64,000 bases of DNA from Falsihalocynthiibacter arcticus (GCF_000812665.2 NZ_CP014327.1:1257501-1321500), one strand, 5' to 3'; positions 1 to 11,790 are shown, counted from the stretch's first letter. The notes: generated by a model from the sequence alone, not told the origin. Numbers and translations: made by a program.

Positions 1-2147
<2,147 letters not shown>

Positions 2148-2284
2148 TCCAGTAGAAGATAGACTTCTACAAACCTGACCCCCGAACGTAAGTTTGGTAA
2201 GGGTTCAGGCGGAATAATCAAAAGCTACACTTTTTTAAGTGAAACTAAATCTGATAGTTAAAACTGTGTGTTGTGTTTCTTTCT

Positions 2285-2401
2285 CGGTTTGGTGGTCATG
2301 GCACAAGTGAAACACCCGATCCCATCCCGAACTCGGCAGTTAAGCACTGTTGCGCCAATGGTACTGCGTCTTAAGACGTGGGAGAGTAGGTCGCCGCCAA
2401 A
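2285..2401 (+). rRNA. rrf: 5S ribosomal RNA
   Basis: The segment has the 5S hallmarks CCCGATCCCATCCCGAACTC (loop B/helix III) and GGGAGAGTAGGTCGCCGCC (helix IV/loop E), and the two ends (GGTTTGG and CCAAACC) pair as helix I. It lies about 135 bases behind the 23S gene and shares the operon. The exact ends are estimated from the helix I pairing. Confidence 0.95.
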
Positions 2402-2497
2402 CCTAGTAAGAAACATAACACGTATCTCTCAAACGATCCCTCAAATCCCAGAAAATACAGAAACTGGGATGCGAACTAAGGCAACAAGCCTAAGCGT

Positions 2498-2574
<77 letters not shown>

Positions 2575-2603
2575 ATAATTACTAAACATATCAACACGTT
2601 ATG

Positions 2604-2623
2604 AACCCCGCTTGCGGGGCTTC
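2604..2623 (+). terminator. rRNA operon terminator hairpin
   Basis: The stem CCCCG/CGGGG with loop CTTG lies 30 bases after the tRNA CCA end and is followed by a short T-rich stretch (CTTCTTG). It is the likely end of the rRNA transcript, though the U tract is weak. Confidence 0.6.
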
Positions 2624-2779
2624 TTGCGTTCGAAAAACAACACTGGAAGCACTGTGGAAGCATAAGGAAACGTTTGGAGGTGTTATACCCCCGTGCGCCT
2701 GTCGCCGTTAAGGAAAGTTTGACTTTCCCTAAATCTAAAATGCAATCGGTGTGGCTTTCCTTGGCATAGGCTTTCGCTA

Positions 2780-3831
2780 AAGCATCGAGCTTTTAACTTG
2801 ATCCGTATCCCGCCTCACAAAAGAAGTTCCAGCATTCGTCTGGCGTGAAGAGATTGCAAATTTTGGCGAGGGCATCGAACATCTGGTCAAATGTTCTGGC
2901 TCCGATCCTTCGAAGGTGGGCTTTGAGTTTTGAGAAGGCCATTTCAATGGGGTTGAGATCGGGTGAGTACGGCGGCAGGTAGAGGAACCAGCACCCGACT
3001 TCCCGCAAGGCTTCTGCAGCCGCCTTGTTGTAATGGGTGGCAAGGTTGTCGCAAATGACGACAGTGCCTGGTCGCAGTTCCGGGGCAAGGACATTGCGGA
3101 CGTAGACTTCAAACGCCTCACCATCCATCGCCCCCTTGATGACCCATGGTGCAATCAGGTTATCTTGCGTCAGGCCTGCAATGAACGTCTGAGTGCCCCA
3201 CGCCCCAAACGGTGCGTCCATTTCCAGACGCTTTCCGCATAGACTGCGCCCACGTAGTCGGGTCAGATTGGTTTTTACTGACGTCTCGTCTATGAAGACG
3301 AGCCGTTCAGGATGCGCTTGCATTGCCGGAATACGGTACCGGAACCAGTCCCGACGACGCAGCTTCACATGGGCGCGGAGCCGCTCGGTGGCCACCAGTG
3401 ACTTTTTTTGTACGTGTAACCAAGTTTGCGCAGGAACCGTCCGATAGATGCAGAATGGGCAACAACACCCGTGGCGGCCTTCAGCGCTCCGGCCAGTTCT
3501 GGCAGTGTGATGTCACCATCCTGCGCGACCAACTCTACAAGAAACTCACGGTGGAGCGCGAGCTTTCCGTGTCCTTTTGGTCGCCCTTGGACATCCGGTG
3601 TGGCATTGCCTCGCTCACGGATTCTGCGAAGCCAGCGAACGCCCGTGGCCGCCGAAACCTTCAAACGCGCCGCCGCCGCACGACCGCTCAACCCTTCCTC
3701 AATGTACTCTTGAAACCGCGCCCGAAGCGCCATCGGTAATGCTGCTGACATGATCCATCCTCCCAACCAGAGTGAATCACAAAACTGAACTCAACGGAAT
3801 CCTATCGATTCAATATTTAAGCTCGACGCTT
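2780..3831 (-). mobile_element. IS630-family insertion sequence (1052 bp)
   Basis: Both ends carry the inverted repeat AAGC(A/G)TCGAGCTT, read inward from 2780 on the plus strand and from 3831 on the minus strand. A TA dinucleotide flanks each side (2778-2779 and 3832-3833), the target duplication expected for IS630/Tc1-type elements. The ends are confirmed by the host gene: deleting element plus one TA restores a continuous reading frame. Confidence 0.85.
2793..3751 (-). CDS. IS630-family transposase in two frames (probable -1 frameshift)
   Basis: The upstream frame (3751 to about 3404) carries the N-terminal helix-turn-helix (GLSGRAAAARLKVSAATGVRW). The downstream frame carries the DDE catalytic domain: FIDETSVKT, VICDNLATH, and PDLNPIEMAFSKLK with the last acidic residue. 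The frames meet at seven A residues (complement of 3403-3409). A -1 slip there continues the family sequence as YKKKSLVATER. Programmed -1 frameshifting on A runs is known for some IS630 elements, so this may be functional rather than damage. A two-base insertion is the alternative. Confidence 0.75.
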
Positions 3832-3954
3832 TAAGGCCAATTTGTCGGCAAAACCTTCGGGAATGGTGCTTGTGAGGGTGAAGGTCAGGCCATCAAAGCC
3901 GGAATGTAGAATTTCAACCATGGTTTACGCTGTACCTACCTTTTGTATTTGTGG

Positions 3955-3978
3955 AGGGGGGTGTTACAAGACCCCCCT
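3955..3978 (-). terminator. terminator-like hairpin
   Basis: Perfect 8-bp stem AGGGGGGT/ACCCCCCT around an 8-base loop. It sits between the minus-strand gene ending at 4098 and the split gene starting at 3921, where it could end transcription from upstream. There is no clear U tract on either side. Confidence 0.4.
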
Positions 3979-4097
3979 TAGTTCCGCAGCTAAATGCGGT
4001 GGATGATTTCAGATTGTTTGGAAATTTGCCGGACATAGCGCCTCCGGCGGGGCAGCTTAGGTTTTGGGGCCGGACTGTGATGTCCGACCCCTAAATT

Positions 4098-4316
4098 TTA
4101 ACGTGTTGAAAGTTGTTGGCTAATCCAGATTTCCGCCCGATCCGCGCATTTAGCAGCGTTGAGCAAGTCGGAGTGGAAGAGGGAAGAAGTGTTCTTCCAA
4201 TCGCCTTGCCCGTCTCTGTAGGAGCGGGTGATATCGACGGAATAGTTGCCGTCATTGTTCCAGATCGTGGCCGTTGTAAGGCCTAGTTTGATTTTATGTG
4301 CTGGTTGATTGCTCAT
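4098..4316 (-). CDS. small hypothetical island protein (72 aa)
   Basis: The protein begins MSNQPAHKIKLGLTTATIW and is small and soluble, with no signal peptide or membrane segment. I start it at 4316 because the 16 residues upstream look untranslated (proline- and histidine-rich, no ribosome site). It lies between the split island gene and the HTH protein on the same strand, so all three may form one transcript of the integrated element. Similar short proteins are common next to excisionase and integrase genes in rhodobacterial islands, by my recollection. I cannot assign a biochemical function. Confidence 0.65.
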   Translation of the reverse strand: MSNQPAHKIKLGLTTATIWNNDGNYSVDITRSYRDGQGDWKNTSSLFHSDLLNAAKCADRAEIWISQQLSTR

Positions 4317-4443
4317 CGTATATTTCCAATTTTGTGAATGTTGAGGGTGGGGCGCAAAATGCATTTACCTCGCGCCCCGTTTGAAAGCCTTCCGGCCCCA
4401 AAATCCCGCGTGGTGCTGCCAAGCCGCACACGGGCAAAACGCG

Positions 4444-4671
4444 TTAAATCATTTGGCTGGAGTTCGCGACGCGGCGGGTATCAATCCATTCCATCACTTC
4501 AGAATAGGCGTAACGAATGGAGCGCGACGAAACGCGGACGTATTTTGGCCCACCGCCACGGTGACGCCAGTTTTGAAGGGCGCGAACGGAATAGCAAATC
4601 AGGCTTGCGGCTTCCTTTTCGTCCATCAGGCGGTTGGGATCGTTCGTTGGAGTATAGTTCAATTTGGTCAT
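4444..4671 (-). CDS. helix-turn-helix protein, excisionase/AlpA-like
   Basis: A 75-residue protein starting MTKLNYTPTN, with the MerR/excisionase-type winged helix: LMDEKEAASLICYSVRALQNW (helix-turn-helix, residues about 14-34) then RHRGGGPKYVRVSSRSIRYAY (wing). This is the HTH_17 fold that binds DNA as recombination directionality factor or as a phage-type activator. AAGG lies 8 bases before the ATG at 4671. The longer reading frame upstream is unlikely to be used. Its position between island genes and a broken tyrosine integrase fits an excisionase role. That role is inferred, since HTH_17 proteins can also be simple regulators. Confidence 0.75.
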   Translation of the reverse strand: MTKLNYTPTNDPNRLMDEKEAASLICYSVRALQNWRHRGGGPKYVRVSSRSIRYAYSEVMEWIDTRRVANSSQMI

Positions 4672-4794
4672 CAGATTTACCTTAGTTCCTGTCCGAGTAT
4701 TGTCTCGGACTTCATGTGGAGAAGAGGTAATGCAGCGCAGAGACGATCTCAAAATGCAGGAAGGGTTTAGTTTACACCCTAGTTGCTCTGTAAA

Positions 4795-5481
4795 TCAGTC
4801 GTCCTTGAGCACGCGCCGGATACGTGTTCCGAGCGCGATGCGCGTTTGCGACATATCTGGATGAAAGCGCTGGATGACTTGAACGGTCATTTCCATAAAG
4901 GAACCCGTGAAGTCTTCTTCGATGTCTACATAGTAGCAGGCAGAACGGGCTTTTTTACCTGTCTCGCTTTCAAACAGCGCTTCCAAATCAAGAAGGGGCT
5001 GATCAAGATGCATATTGGCATTATGCCGTGTTTGACCATCACTGGCGGCCAAATTTGTTAGTTCATCTCTACAGGCATCAATGATCCGCGACGCCGCAAT
5101 TTGGCTGGTTGGGATTGATTGATCTTCTTCGGGCCATTCATCCTCAAACGAGACGGACTCAAGCGCCTCAATAGGTTTACGATTCAGCGCGGCATCAACA
5201 TCATCCAGCACGTCTTCGTCCATCTCCGACAACGCCGTTAAAAATGCCTGTGCCTTGTCGCGCAATTGGGTCAATTGGAGTTTGCGTGTTTTACGTACCG
5301 TACGAGCTGCGTGTACGGCATAGATTTCGAAACGCGTGAGGATATGTATCAGGCGAGACTGCATCTGATCGTCAGAGACACGAGACCCAATCAGATCGCG
5401 CAAACCCGCTACAAATTCTGGGGAAACCAGAGCGGCAATCTCTGCCCGCGTCCGTGGTTCTGGTCGTGTCATTCCAGTCAT
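4795..5481 (-). CDS. hypothetical protein, 228 aa, acidic
   Basis: The protein is soluble and rich in Asp/Glu in its middle part (EMDEDVLDDVD, EDEWPEEDQS), mostly helical by composition, with no recognisable catalytic motif. It starts MTGMTRPEPRT at 5481, with GAGAG a few bases upstream; the second Met at 5472 is possible. It shares strand and direction with the HTH protein and is part of the same island. I do not recognise a family. Confidence 0.6.
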   Translation of the reverse strand: MTGMTRPEPRTRAEIAALVSPEFVAGLRDLIGSRVSDDQMQSRLIHILTRFEIYAVHAARTVRKTRKLQLTQLRDKAQAFLTALSEMDEDVLDDVDAALNRKPIEALESVSFEDEWPEEDQSIPTSQIAASRIIDACRDELTNLAASDGQTRHNANMHLDQPLLDLEALFESETGKKARSACYYVDIEEDFTGSFMEMTVQVIQRFHPDMSQTRIALGTRIRRVLKDD

Positions 5482-5499
5482 GTCTCTCGCCTGCTTTTT

Positions 5500-5535
5500 G
5501 TACGCGCGCGCCTACGTATCGTACGTACGTGTAAA
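5500..5535. promoter_or_regulatory. cluster of overlapping short palindromes
   Basis: The stretch upstream of the 228-aa gene holds nested self-complementary words: GCGCGCGC, TACGTA, CGTACG and CGTACGTACG. More CGTAC words follow inside the gene (near 5293-5320). It could be an operator or protein-binding region for the island regulator or recombinase. No function can be shown from the sequence. Confidence 0.25.
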
Positions 5536-5650
5536 ATAGGACTTATGCGGCCCCTATGTAGAAGGGGCTAGCGCCGCTTGACTTGGGAATGATCCGCAGG
5601 TGTGATTTCCTACGTAGATACGGGAGGGGAGTTTTATCTGTCCGATCCAC

Positions 5651-5990
5651 CTACGATCTGTAGGTTCTACAGCGGCGCACGGGATCATCCGCAAGGTGCG
5701 TATAGCGCATTGTGGTTTGAATTTGCGTATGTCCCAAAAGCCGCCCAACCATCTGAATGGGCATTCCAGGAGAAAATGCATTGGACGCATAAGTGTGACG
5801 CATATCGTGGATGCGCGCATTCGCTAATCCGACAATCTCGCGAATATGCCGCCAAGGCCGCTGCAAATAGGTGGTATATGGGGGCCGTTGTACGCTATAA
5901 AACGTTTGTATATGACGACGAAAAGCATCCAACCAGATAACACCGTTAGGTACACGCTGTACTTGACGAATTGTTGCCACATCTAAATCA
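5651..5990 (-). pseudogene. tyrosine recombinase (integrase) remnant
   Basis: Only the C-terminal catalytic part is left. It shows the box II motif HDMRHTYAS (His and Arg), LLGHTQIQTT (the conserved Gly-His) and MRYTHLADDPV with the nucleophilic Tyr. The N-terminal core-binding and arm-binding domains are gone, and the region before box II (RPPYTTYLQRPWRHIREIVGL) is only loosely like a normal integrase. The tail ends early at CRTYRS. This would have been the island integrase; the remnant cannot be functional. Confidence 0.75.
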
Positions 5991-6008
5991 CTAAGAAAGA
6001 GAATTATC

Positions 6009-6248
6009 ATGTATATAAAGATTGCTGCAGTAACTATCACGTCCCTTGCTCTTTCCGCATGCGGATCGCCGCGTGACTTTGAGACCACGCCCGTGAAAGT
6101 AGAAACTGCGGCCGGTACAGTAACCTGCCAGCTTTACACGAAATCCCTAGTCGATTGGGACCGCGCGATTGATCGTCCAAACTCTATGGATGCGACAACT
6201 GCCGATAACGTTTGCCGCGCAGAAGGTGTGCGCCGGCAGAAGACCTAG
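6009..6248 (+). CDS. small lipoprotein, 79 aa
   Basis: MYIKIAAVTITSLALSAC is a type II signal peptide with lipobox LSAC, so Cys18 would be lipidated and the protein membrane-anchored in the envelope. The mature part (GSPRDFETTPVKVETAAG...) has two further cysteines (TCQLY and NVCRAEG) that could form a disulfide. A purine-rich ribosome site (AAGAAAGAGAA) precedes the ATG at 6009, and a terminator follows directly, so it is a single-gene unit. Function unknown. Confidence 0.7.
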   Translation: MYIKIAAVTITSLALSACGSPRDFETTPVKVETAAGTVTCQLYTKSLVDWDRAIDRPNSMDATTADNVCRAEGVRRQKT

Positions 6249-6263
6249 TTGAAGACCTGAGCG

Positions 6264-6300
6264 AATAGGATCGTTTGTTATAAAGCAGGCGATCCTATTT
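6264..6300 (+). terminator. terminator behind the lipoprotein gene
   Basis: AATAGGATCG and CGATCCTATT form a perfect 10-bp stem (6264-6273 and 6290-6299), 15 bases after the stop codon, ending in TTTCT. It looks like an intrinsic terminator and may work in both directions. Confidence 0.65.
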
Positions 6301-6522
6301 CTGATCTACTCACCAGTATCGAGCATTTTTGAACGCTCACTACTTATCCTTGTTCCTCAAAACTACTTTCCAATAATTGGGCGGCAGTAAATCTACGCCA
6401 ATTAGGAAGGACAAGTTTGAGAAGGTGGCATTTTACTGTGCAAATACGGACGCGATAGCGTCCCCTTTCGAAGAACTCAAAGCTGGCTGAGCATGTGCCA
6501 GCTGTCCATTGCCGCGAGTAAT

Positions 6523-6672
6523 ATGACCCCGATGACGGAAGACCTTAAGGACGCAGCTAGGAGTTACAGTCAATCCTCAGCGGAACTAATGCCAGATTTG
6601 AAAGATCCTTACCTGATGATGAAATTGTCTAGAGCGCTCGCTCAGAGCTTAGGGATGCAACATGGGACGTAG
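6523..6672 (+). CDS. possible small protein, 49 aa
   Basis: The open frame starts MTPMTEDLKDAARSYSQSS and ends SLGMQHGT. Its composition is protein-like, with amphipathic helix character. The ribosome site is weak (CGCGAG) and no family is recognised. It could be a remnant of an island gene. The rest of the stretch 6300-6520 shows nothing convincing. Confidence 0.25.
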   Translation: MTPMTEDLKDAARSYSQSSAELMPDLKDPYLMMKLSRALAQSLGMQHGT

Positions 6673-6992
6673 GGGAATACCAATTGCATCAAAGTTTGAT
6701 ACCTACTAGCCAACGAGCGATATTGCCAAGGTAAGTTCGGCTCAATCCGGACATTGACACTTATTGTGGCGAATGGCCGCTTTGAAGCTACCTCAAGTCT
6801 TTGTACCGCCCGTTTTTATAGCAGAAACGCCAGCCAAGTCACGTCTATCGGTTGAATAAGCCTAAAGCACTGAATACGGTTTGTCGGAACCCATGAATTG
6901 CACATGTTTAGATGTAACTTTGGCAATCAAGTTATTCAGCAGATTGGCCCTCGGCAGCCTTAAGGCTGGCTGACAACGAAGAGAATTGTTGC
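6673..6992. other. 320 bases without a recognisable gene
   Basis: I see no coding frame of note here. A short inverted repeat AGCCTTAAGGCT lies at about 6957-6968, just before the start of the broken nuclease gene. The stretch should hold that gene's promoter, but no clear -35/-10 pair can be picked. Confidence 0.4.
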
Positions 6993-7053
6993 ATGAGAAT
7001 CACTGAAATTACGATTAAAAACTTTAAGGCCATCGAAGATACAACTTTAAGTA

Positions 7054-8183
7054 TACTCGGCGTTTTTGAACACCCGACTTTTGCATTGACGGACTGAGCG
7101 AATGAGTTTCAGGTGTCTTTATGATCCGCCCTAATTTTCTTACCACTGCAGACCGCCTTGAGCTTTTATCCTGCGTGAAGCGCCAGCGTGAGGATTACGG
7201 GGTTGCGCGGCGGGCGAATGCGCTTTCGCTGCTGAATGATGGGATGTCATGTGCCCAAATCGCAAAGGTTCTGTTTCTGGACGACGACACGGTGCGCAGC
7301 TGGCACAAGCAATATTTGGCTGAGGACTGGGAGGCCGTCGCCTACGATGGGTGGAAAGGCGGGCAGTCACGGATGACGATTGCTCATGAGGCGGATTTGA
7401 GCGAATGGCTTGAGGAACGGTTCTGCCGTTCAACGGCGCAGATCAGAGCCTATATGGGTGCAAAATTCAACATCCACTATCTCATTCTGGCTGCATCAAG
7501 CTTCTGGCCCGTCTGGGGTTCGAGTATCGCAAACCAAAGGCGTTGCCCCGTGTGGCTGACGTTGAAAAGCAGGCCGCATTCATCGCATTTCATACGAACC
7601 TACTGAATAACTTGCCTGCCGACGAGGCCGTCGACTTCTCGGATGCAGTTCATCCGGAATATCAAAGCAAACCCAGCCATGGTTGGGCTCGCAAAGGGTC
7701 AAATCCCGCCATCCAAACGACATCTGGGCGCGTGAACATTCACGGCGCTCTGAACCTGGAAACCTTTGACGCGCCCTTCGTTGAACCAACCACCGTCGAT
7801 GGGGTCAGCTCCGTTCAGCTTCTCGCCAAAATTGAGGCCAGAAACCCTGACAAACGTATCAGTCACGTCATTTGGGACAATGCCCCATACCACAAAGGCC
7901 CCAATGTCAGAGCGTTCCTGTCGCGCAAAAACTGTCGCATTCACCTGATCCAACTGCCGCCCTATTGCCCTCATCTCAATCCCATTGAGAGGCTCTGGGC
8001 CGTCATGCACAGCCACGTCACCCATAATCGGCACTATCCAACGCAAAAACACTTCGCCAACCCAATCTTGAACTTTATGCGAGAGGTCGTCCCAAAAAAG
8101 TGGCGCAACTTTCGAGATCAAGTAACTGATAACTTCCGCATCATCTCACATCGCAACGTTCGGGTTGTGCTGTAGCCGCTGTA
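7054..8183 (+). mobile_element. IS630-family insertion sequence (1130 bp)
   Basis: The element is bounded by TA duplications (7052-7053 and 8184-8185). Its imperfect inverted ends read TACTCGGCG...ACACCCGAC from the left and TACAGCGGC...ACAACCCGAAC from the right. Deleting it together with one TA restores the host frame AGT-ATC-TCG-GAT (SISD) exactly, which fixes the ends. It differs in sequence from the IS630 element at 2780. Confidence 0.85.
7121..8175 (+). pseudogene. IS630-family transposase with a frameshift
   Basis: The first frame (7121 to about 7490) holds the HTH part (NDGMSCAQIAKVLFLDDDTVRSW). The second frame (to 8175) holds the DDE domain: VDFSDAVHPEY, HVIWDNAPYHKG and HLNPIERLW. 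The frames split at ATCCACTATCTCATTCTGG, where one base is missing relative to the family reading IHYSHSG. No slippery run is present there, so this is more likely inactivating damage than programmed shifting. Confidence 0.75.
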
Positions 8184-9256
8184 TATCTCGGATTTTAATG
8201 TCCTCGTCGGAACGAATGGATCTGGTAAAAGCTCGGTCTTGCAAGCGCTTCATTGGGTGCGTCAGTCTGGCCGCAACCGAAAAGTTGATGCCAATAGAAA
8301 AAACACCGACGGATCAACTCTTTCGGAAACTGAAGCGACTTATATGCCCTCTCCTGAATACTGAAATTCTGCAAACGGTTCAGAGTATGGTAATTTTCAG
8401 AATACGCCGAAACTTGACTTGAATATCAAGGCGACGAAGGGTGACGGGGGCAATGTCGAAGCAAGCCTTTGGATTAAATCGGCACGTAATAAAGGCATCA
8501 GCGTTCATATTCCTTCAGGTAACGGATTGACGAACGTGATCCGCGATCAAAGGCGTGAAATCAGCGCATATATCCCTGGGTTAGCTGGTATCCCATTGCT
8601 TGAAGAAAGACGATCTAAGATGATTGTTGAAAGGCTGGCCGCTGCTGGGGACGCCAATACGGTTCTTAGAAACGTTCTGAACCTTCTTAAAAATATGGAT
8701 ATTAATGGACAGAATGGTCTAAGCCTCGTCCGGGACTACGTTTCTCAGATTATGGGTGAGTTCACTTTGAATGTTGAGTTTGATGAAGAACGGGATTCAA
8801 GAATTCGCGCCAGCTTCCAAACAACCCCCATGAAAGTCGCTGATCACAGGAGATTCAAACCATTGGAATTGGCCGGAATTGGGTTTCTTCGAGTTATTCA
8901 AATTCTTTCATATTTGGTATATTTTCGACCGATCTTATTGTTGGTCGATGAGCCGGATTCGCACCTTCACCCAACCGCCCAAGAGATGCCGATTGCCGTA
9001 CTGTCTGAAGCGGCACAGTTATTCGGAACACAGGTCATACTGGGGCAACCCATAGTCCGTCGGTAGTCCGCTCCTTACCGGTTGATACAAAGGTTGCCTG
9101 GATGAAAGATGGCGCCGTTCAGCCAAACGGAAATGAATCAGCTCGTAATCTTATGGGATGGGGGATACTCGACAAACAAATACTATTGATGACCGAAGAC
9201 ACCGGTACGGTAATGCTTCGCTCAATTTTGGCGCAGTGGCTAGTTTAGAGGGCGAT

Positions 9257-10474
9257 CTCAACCGGTCGACGCAACACACTCTGCGAACTTCTCTGCTGGC
9301 GTTTGATATTGCAAGGTCTTGCGAGGGCGTTCGTTGAGTTGCCTTGCGATTGCACTGAGCTTTGCTTGGGAATGGACCGATAAGTCGGTACCGCGCGGCA
9401 AATACTGCCTCAAAAGCCGGTTGGTGTTTTCGTTTGATCCGCGTTGCCAAGGCGACTGTGGGTCGCAAAAGTAGACATCAACATCCGTGGCCAACGTAAA
9501 GCGCGGATGATCTGCCAGCTCTTTTCCGCGATCCCATGTCAGAGATTTGTAAAGCTCACGGGGCAGCTTCTGAGCCGACTTGATCAGCGCCGTGACGACA
9601 CTCTCGGTGTCTTTGTTGGCGACTTTAACCAGCATCACGTACCGTGAATGCCGCTCAACGAGGGTTGCGATGTAGCTGTTCTTGGATCCGCCAATCAAGT
9701 CGCCTTCCCAGTGGCCCGGAACGGCCCGATCTTCGACGGACGCAGGCCTTTCGCTGATAGATACAGCATTCTTAATCTGGCCATTCCCGTTGCGCTTCTG
9801 GCTGGCGTGTTTGGAGCGCCTGACAGTCCGTCTTGCGCGCAGATGCTCCAGGAGTTCCTTTTTAAGGACGCCTCGCGCCTGTATATAAAGGCTTCTGTAG
9901 ATCGTTTCGTGTGACACCTGTTTGTGTGCCTCTCCTGGGAAAGCGCGTTTGAGCCAGCCCGCAACCTGCTCGGGAGACCACTTGCGCCGCAGCTTTGCTG
10001 ATACTGCGCAGGCCAACTTCGGGTGACAAGCCAGCTTGCAAATCTTGGGACGCCGCGCGCGATCCCACGCCGCTTGATCAGACGCGATTGCACGATAACC
10101 TGCAAGGCCACCATTGCGCCGCACCTCTCGGCTGATCGTCGAGGGCGCACGTCGCAACTGATGCGCAATCGCACGCAAGGACTGCTCGGTACTCTCAGCC
10201 CGCGGGATATTTCCTCGCGCTCAGAAAGGCTCAATGCAACGTGCCCGCGTCTGCGATCTGGTGGGCGTATCCCACCCGTTGGTGAGATCACGGAAAAGAC
10301 TGAGGATGATTGGCGATCAAAAACGCGCCCAATCGACCTCATCGACTCGCCTCGCTGCCACCGATCCCAAATCTCAGCACGCGGTTCAGTTGAATAATAA
10401 ATCCTACGACGATATTTCATGGCAAACACTCCATCTCTTCCTAAAGATTAAAGTGTTGCGTCGACCAGTTGAGG
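9257..10474 (-). mobile_element. IS30-family insertion sequence (about 1.22 kb)
   Basis: Both ends carry the inverted repeat CTCAAC(C/T)GGTCGACGCAACAC (9257-9277, and the complement of 10453-10473). It sits in the OLD-family gene between the TOPRIM motifs TEDTGT and HRDRD. A junction 9256|10475 keeps the host frame (apart from the TAG at 9246). No target duplication is obvious, so the outer end may be off by one or two bases. Confidence 0.8.
9258..10420 (-). pseudogene. IS30-family transposase, frameshifted
   Basis: It begins MKYRRRIYYSTEPRAEIWD, with the IS30 helix-turn-helix APSTISREVRRNGG. The DDE core follows: GHWEGDLIGG (first Asp), LTWDRGKELADH (second Asp) and WQRGSNENTNRLLRQYLPRG (Glu). 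After EEISRG the frame changes by one base (CGCGGGCTGAG, a G probably lost), so the N-terminal ~80 residues and the remainder lie in different frames. IS30 elements normally use one frame, hence it is called inactive. Confidence 0.8.
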
Positions 10475-11209
10475 CCACCAGCGAAAGGTCGCGATTTGGC
10501 CGTTTCACGGGACGGGTAAGATCCCAACGCCCGAAACGATTAGCGGACTTCGGTCACTGTTTGGAGATACGGTTAAGATTGCCATTCATAGAGATCGTGA
10601 TTTTTTGATGACTCCCGAAGTAGAAGCCATAGCAACTCCATATACGAATGAAGGGTCCTGTTTTTGGGCAACAAGATGCTCAGACATGGAGTCTTATTGG
10701 TGCGAAGCAGTTGTGATCAAAGCTCATTTTGGAGTGAATGACGCGATTGCATCACTGGTATTGGACGCAGCTACAGCTGTTGCTTGTGAACGCGACTGGA
10801 CCTGTCGCGCTTTAGTGCCGCCCCAAGTGCTCGTTTAAGCCACTTTCCGTTCGAAAGCGACGGGACTTTTCCATCCTAGTGCTGAATGGCGCCGTCGCGG
10901 ATTGTAGAACCCATTGATGTATTCAAAAATCGCCATCTCAGCCTGCCTGCGGGTTTCCCAAGCGTCGCGCCAGATCAGTTCAGCTTTGATGGTTTTGAAG
11001 AACGTTTCCACTGCCGCATTATCATAGCAATTCCCTTTGCCACTCATCGATACCTTGAAGCCATGCAGGCGCAGAATCTTCTGGTAATCGTGGGAACAAT
11101 ATTGGCTGCCCCGGTCCGTGTGATGGATACAGCCCTTGGGTGGTACCCGAAAGGCTATTGCCATGTTCAATGCCCGGATGGCCAGATCGCATTTCATTCG
11201 GTTACTAAC

Positions 11210-11247
11210 CACTGCCCGACAGTCGAAACGCAGTATCGATGAGAGGG
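11210..11247 (+). repeat. micro-repeat copy 1 (38 bp) inside IS3 orfB
   Basis: It reads CACTGCCCGACAG, then the imperfect hairpin TCGAAACGCAGTATCGA, then TGAGAGGG. It lies opposite in direction to orfB. Removing it joins GTTACTAAC to AGCCCAACC, giving the expected protein VVGWAVSNRMK across the join. Confidence 0.8.
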
Positions 11248-11415
11248 AGCCCAACCGACCACTCGGCGCGAATGCAGATCCAAGATCACAGCAAGATAGA
11301 GCCAGCCTTCTCGCGTCCAAATATAGGTGATGTCAGCTGCCCACTTCTGGTTTGGTTGCTCAGCGACAAAGTTCCGATCCAGTAAGTTAGGCGCGATGTT
11401 GAACTTATGATTGCC

Positions 11416-11453
11416 TCCTCTCGGGCATACTGCGCATACCCTGCCGGGCAGTG
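11416..11453 (-). repeat. micro-repeat copy 2 (38 bp) inside IS3 orfB
   Basis: It reads CACTGCCCGGCAG, then hairpin GGTATGCGCAGTATGCC (with a G-T wobble pair), then CGAGAGGA, in the same direction as orfB. Removal joins ...KATTD to GNHKFNIAP in frame. Confidence 0.8.
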
Positions 11454-11511
11454 GTCCGTCGTTGCCTTGTGTTTCCGCGTTCTGATCACTGATATGCCGT
11501 TCTGGCGCATC

Positions 11512-11551
11512 CACTGACCGGCAGTTGATTGCAAAGCAATCAATGAGAGGA
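11512..11551 (+). repeat. micro-repeat copy 3 (40 bp) inside IS3 orfB
   Basis: It reads CACTGACCGGCAG, then the perfect 8-bp hairpin TTGATTGC-AAA-GCAATCAA, then TGAGAGGA, opposite to orfB. A 40-base insert is exactly what the change of frame between RRVGR and MRQNGISVI requires; the ends may be shifted by a base. Confidence 0.75.
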
Positions 11552-11790
11552 GAACGGCCGACGCGGCGATGCCCGATGTCCAAACCAACTTCTTTCAGTT
11601 CTTCAGTCATGCGCGGCCTGCCATAGCTGCCAAGACTGAGACGGGATTGTTCTTTGATGTGGGCCAACGTGACCATATCAGACCGCTGCCTGCGACTGGC
11701 TGGACGGTTACGGAACGCCCGTAAGCCGCGTGCGCTGACATTCCTGACATGGCACATACGTCCAATGGAAAATGCAGATTGGTGTTCTTC

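Larger units (their letters stand above)
2690..3921 (-). pseudogene. small island gene split by an IS630 element
   Basis: The first 29 codons (start ATG at 3921, MVEILHSGFDGLTF...) run down to 3834. The frame resumes on the far side of the insertion sequence at 2777 (AKAYAKESHTDCILDLGK...). Removing 2780-3831 plus one copy of the TA duplication joins the halves in frame (...FADKLA|LAKAYAKE...). Coding similarity seems to fade near 2690, so the 3' end also looks truncated. I believe proteins starting MVEILHSGFD occur in alphaproteobacterial integrated elements beside excisionase and integrase genes, sometimes with replication-initiation domains. That is from memory, and the function here is unassigned. 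Confidence 0.6.

Noticed and set aside
7640-8180. Frameshift in the second IS630 transposase as a programmed event
   Set aside because: The site ATCCACTATCTCATTC has no slippery run, and one base is simply missing relative to the family reading.
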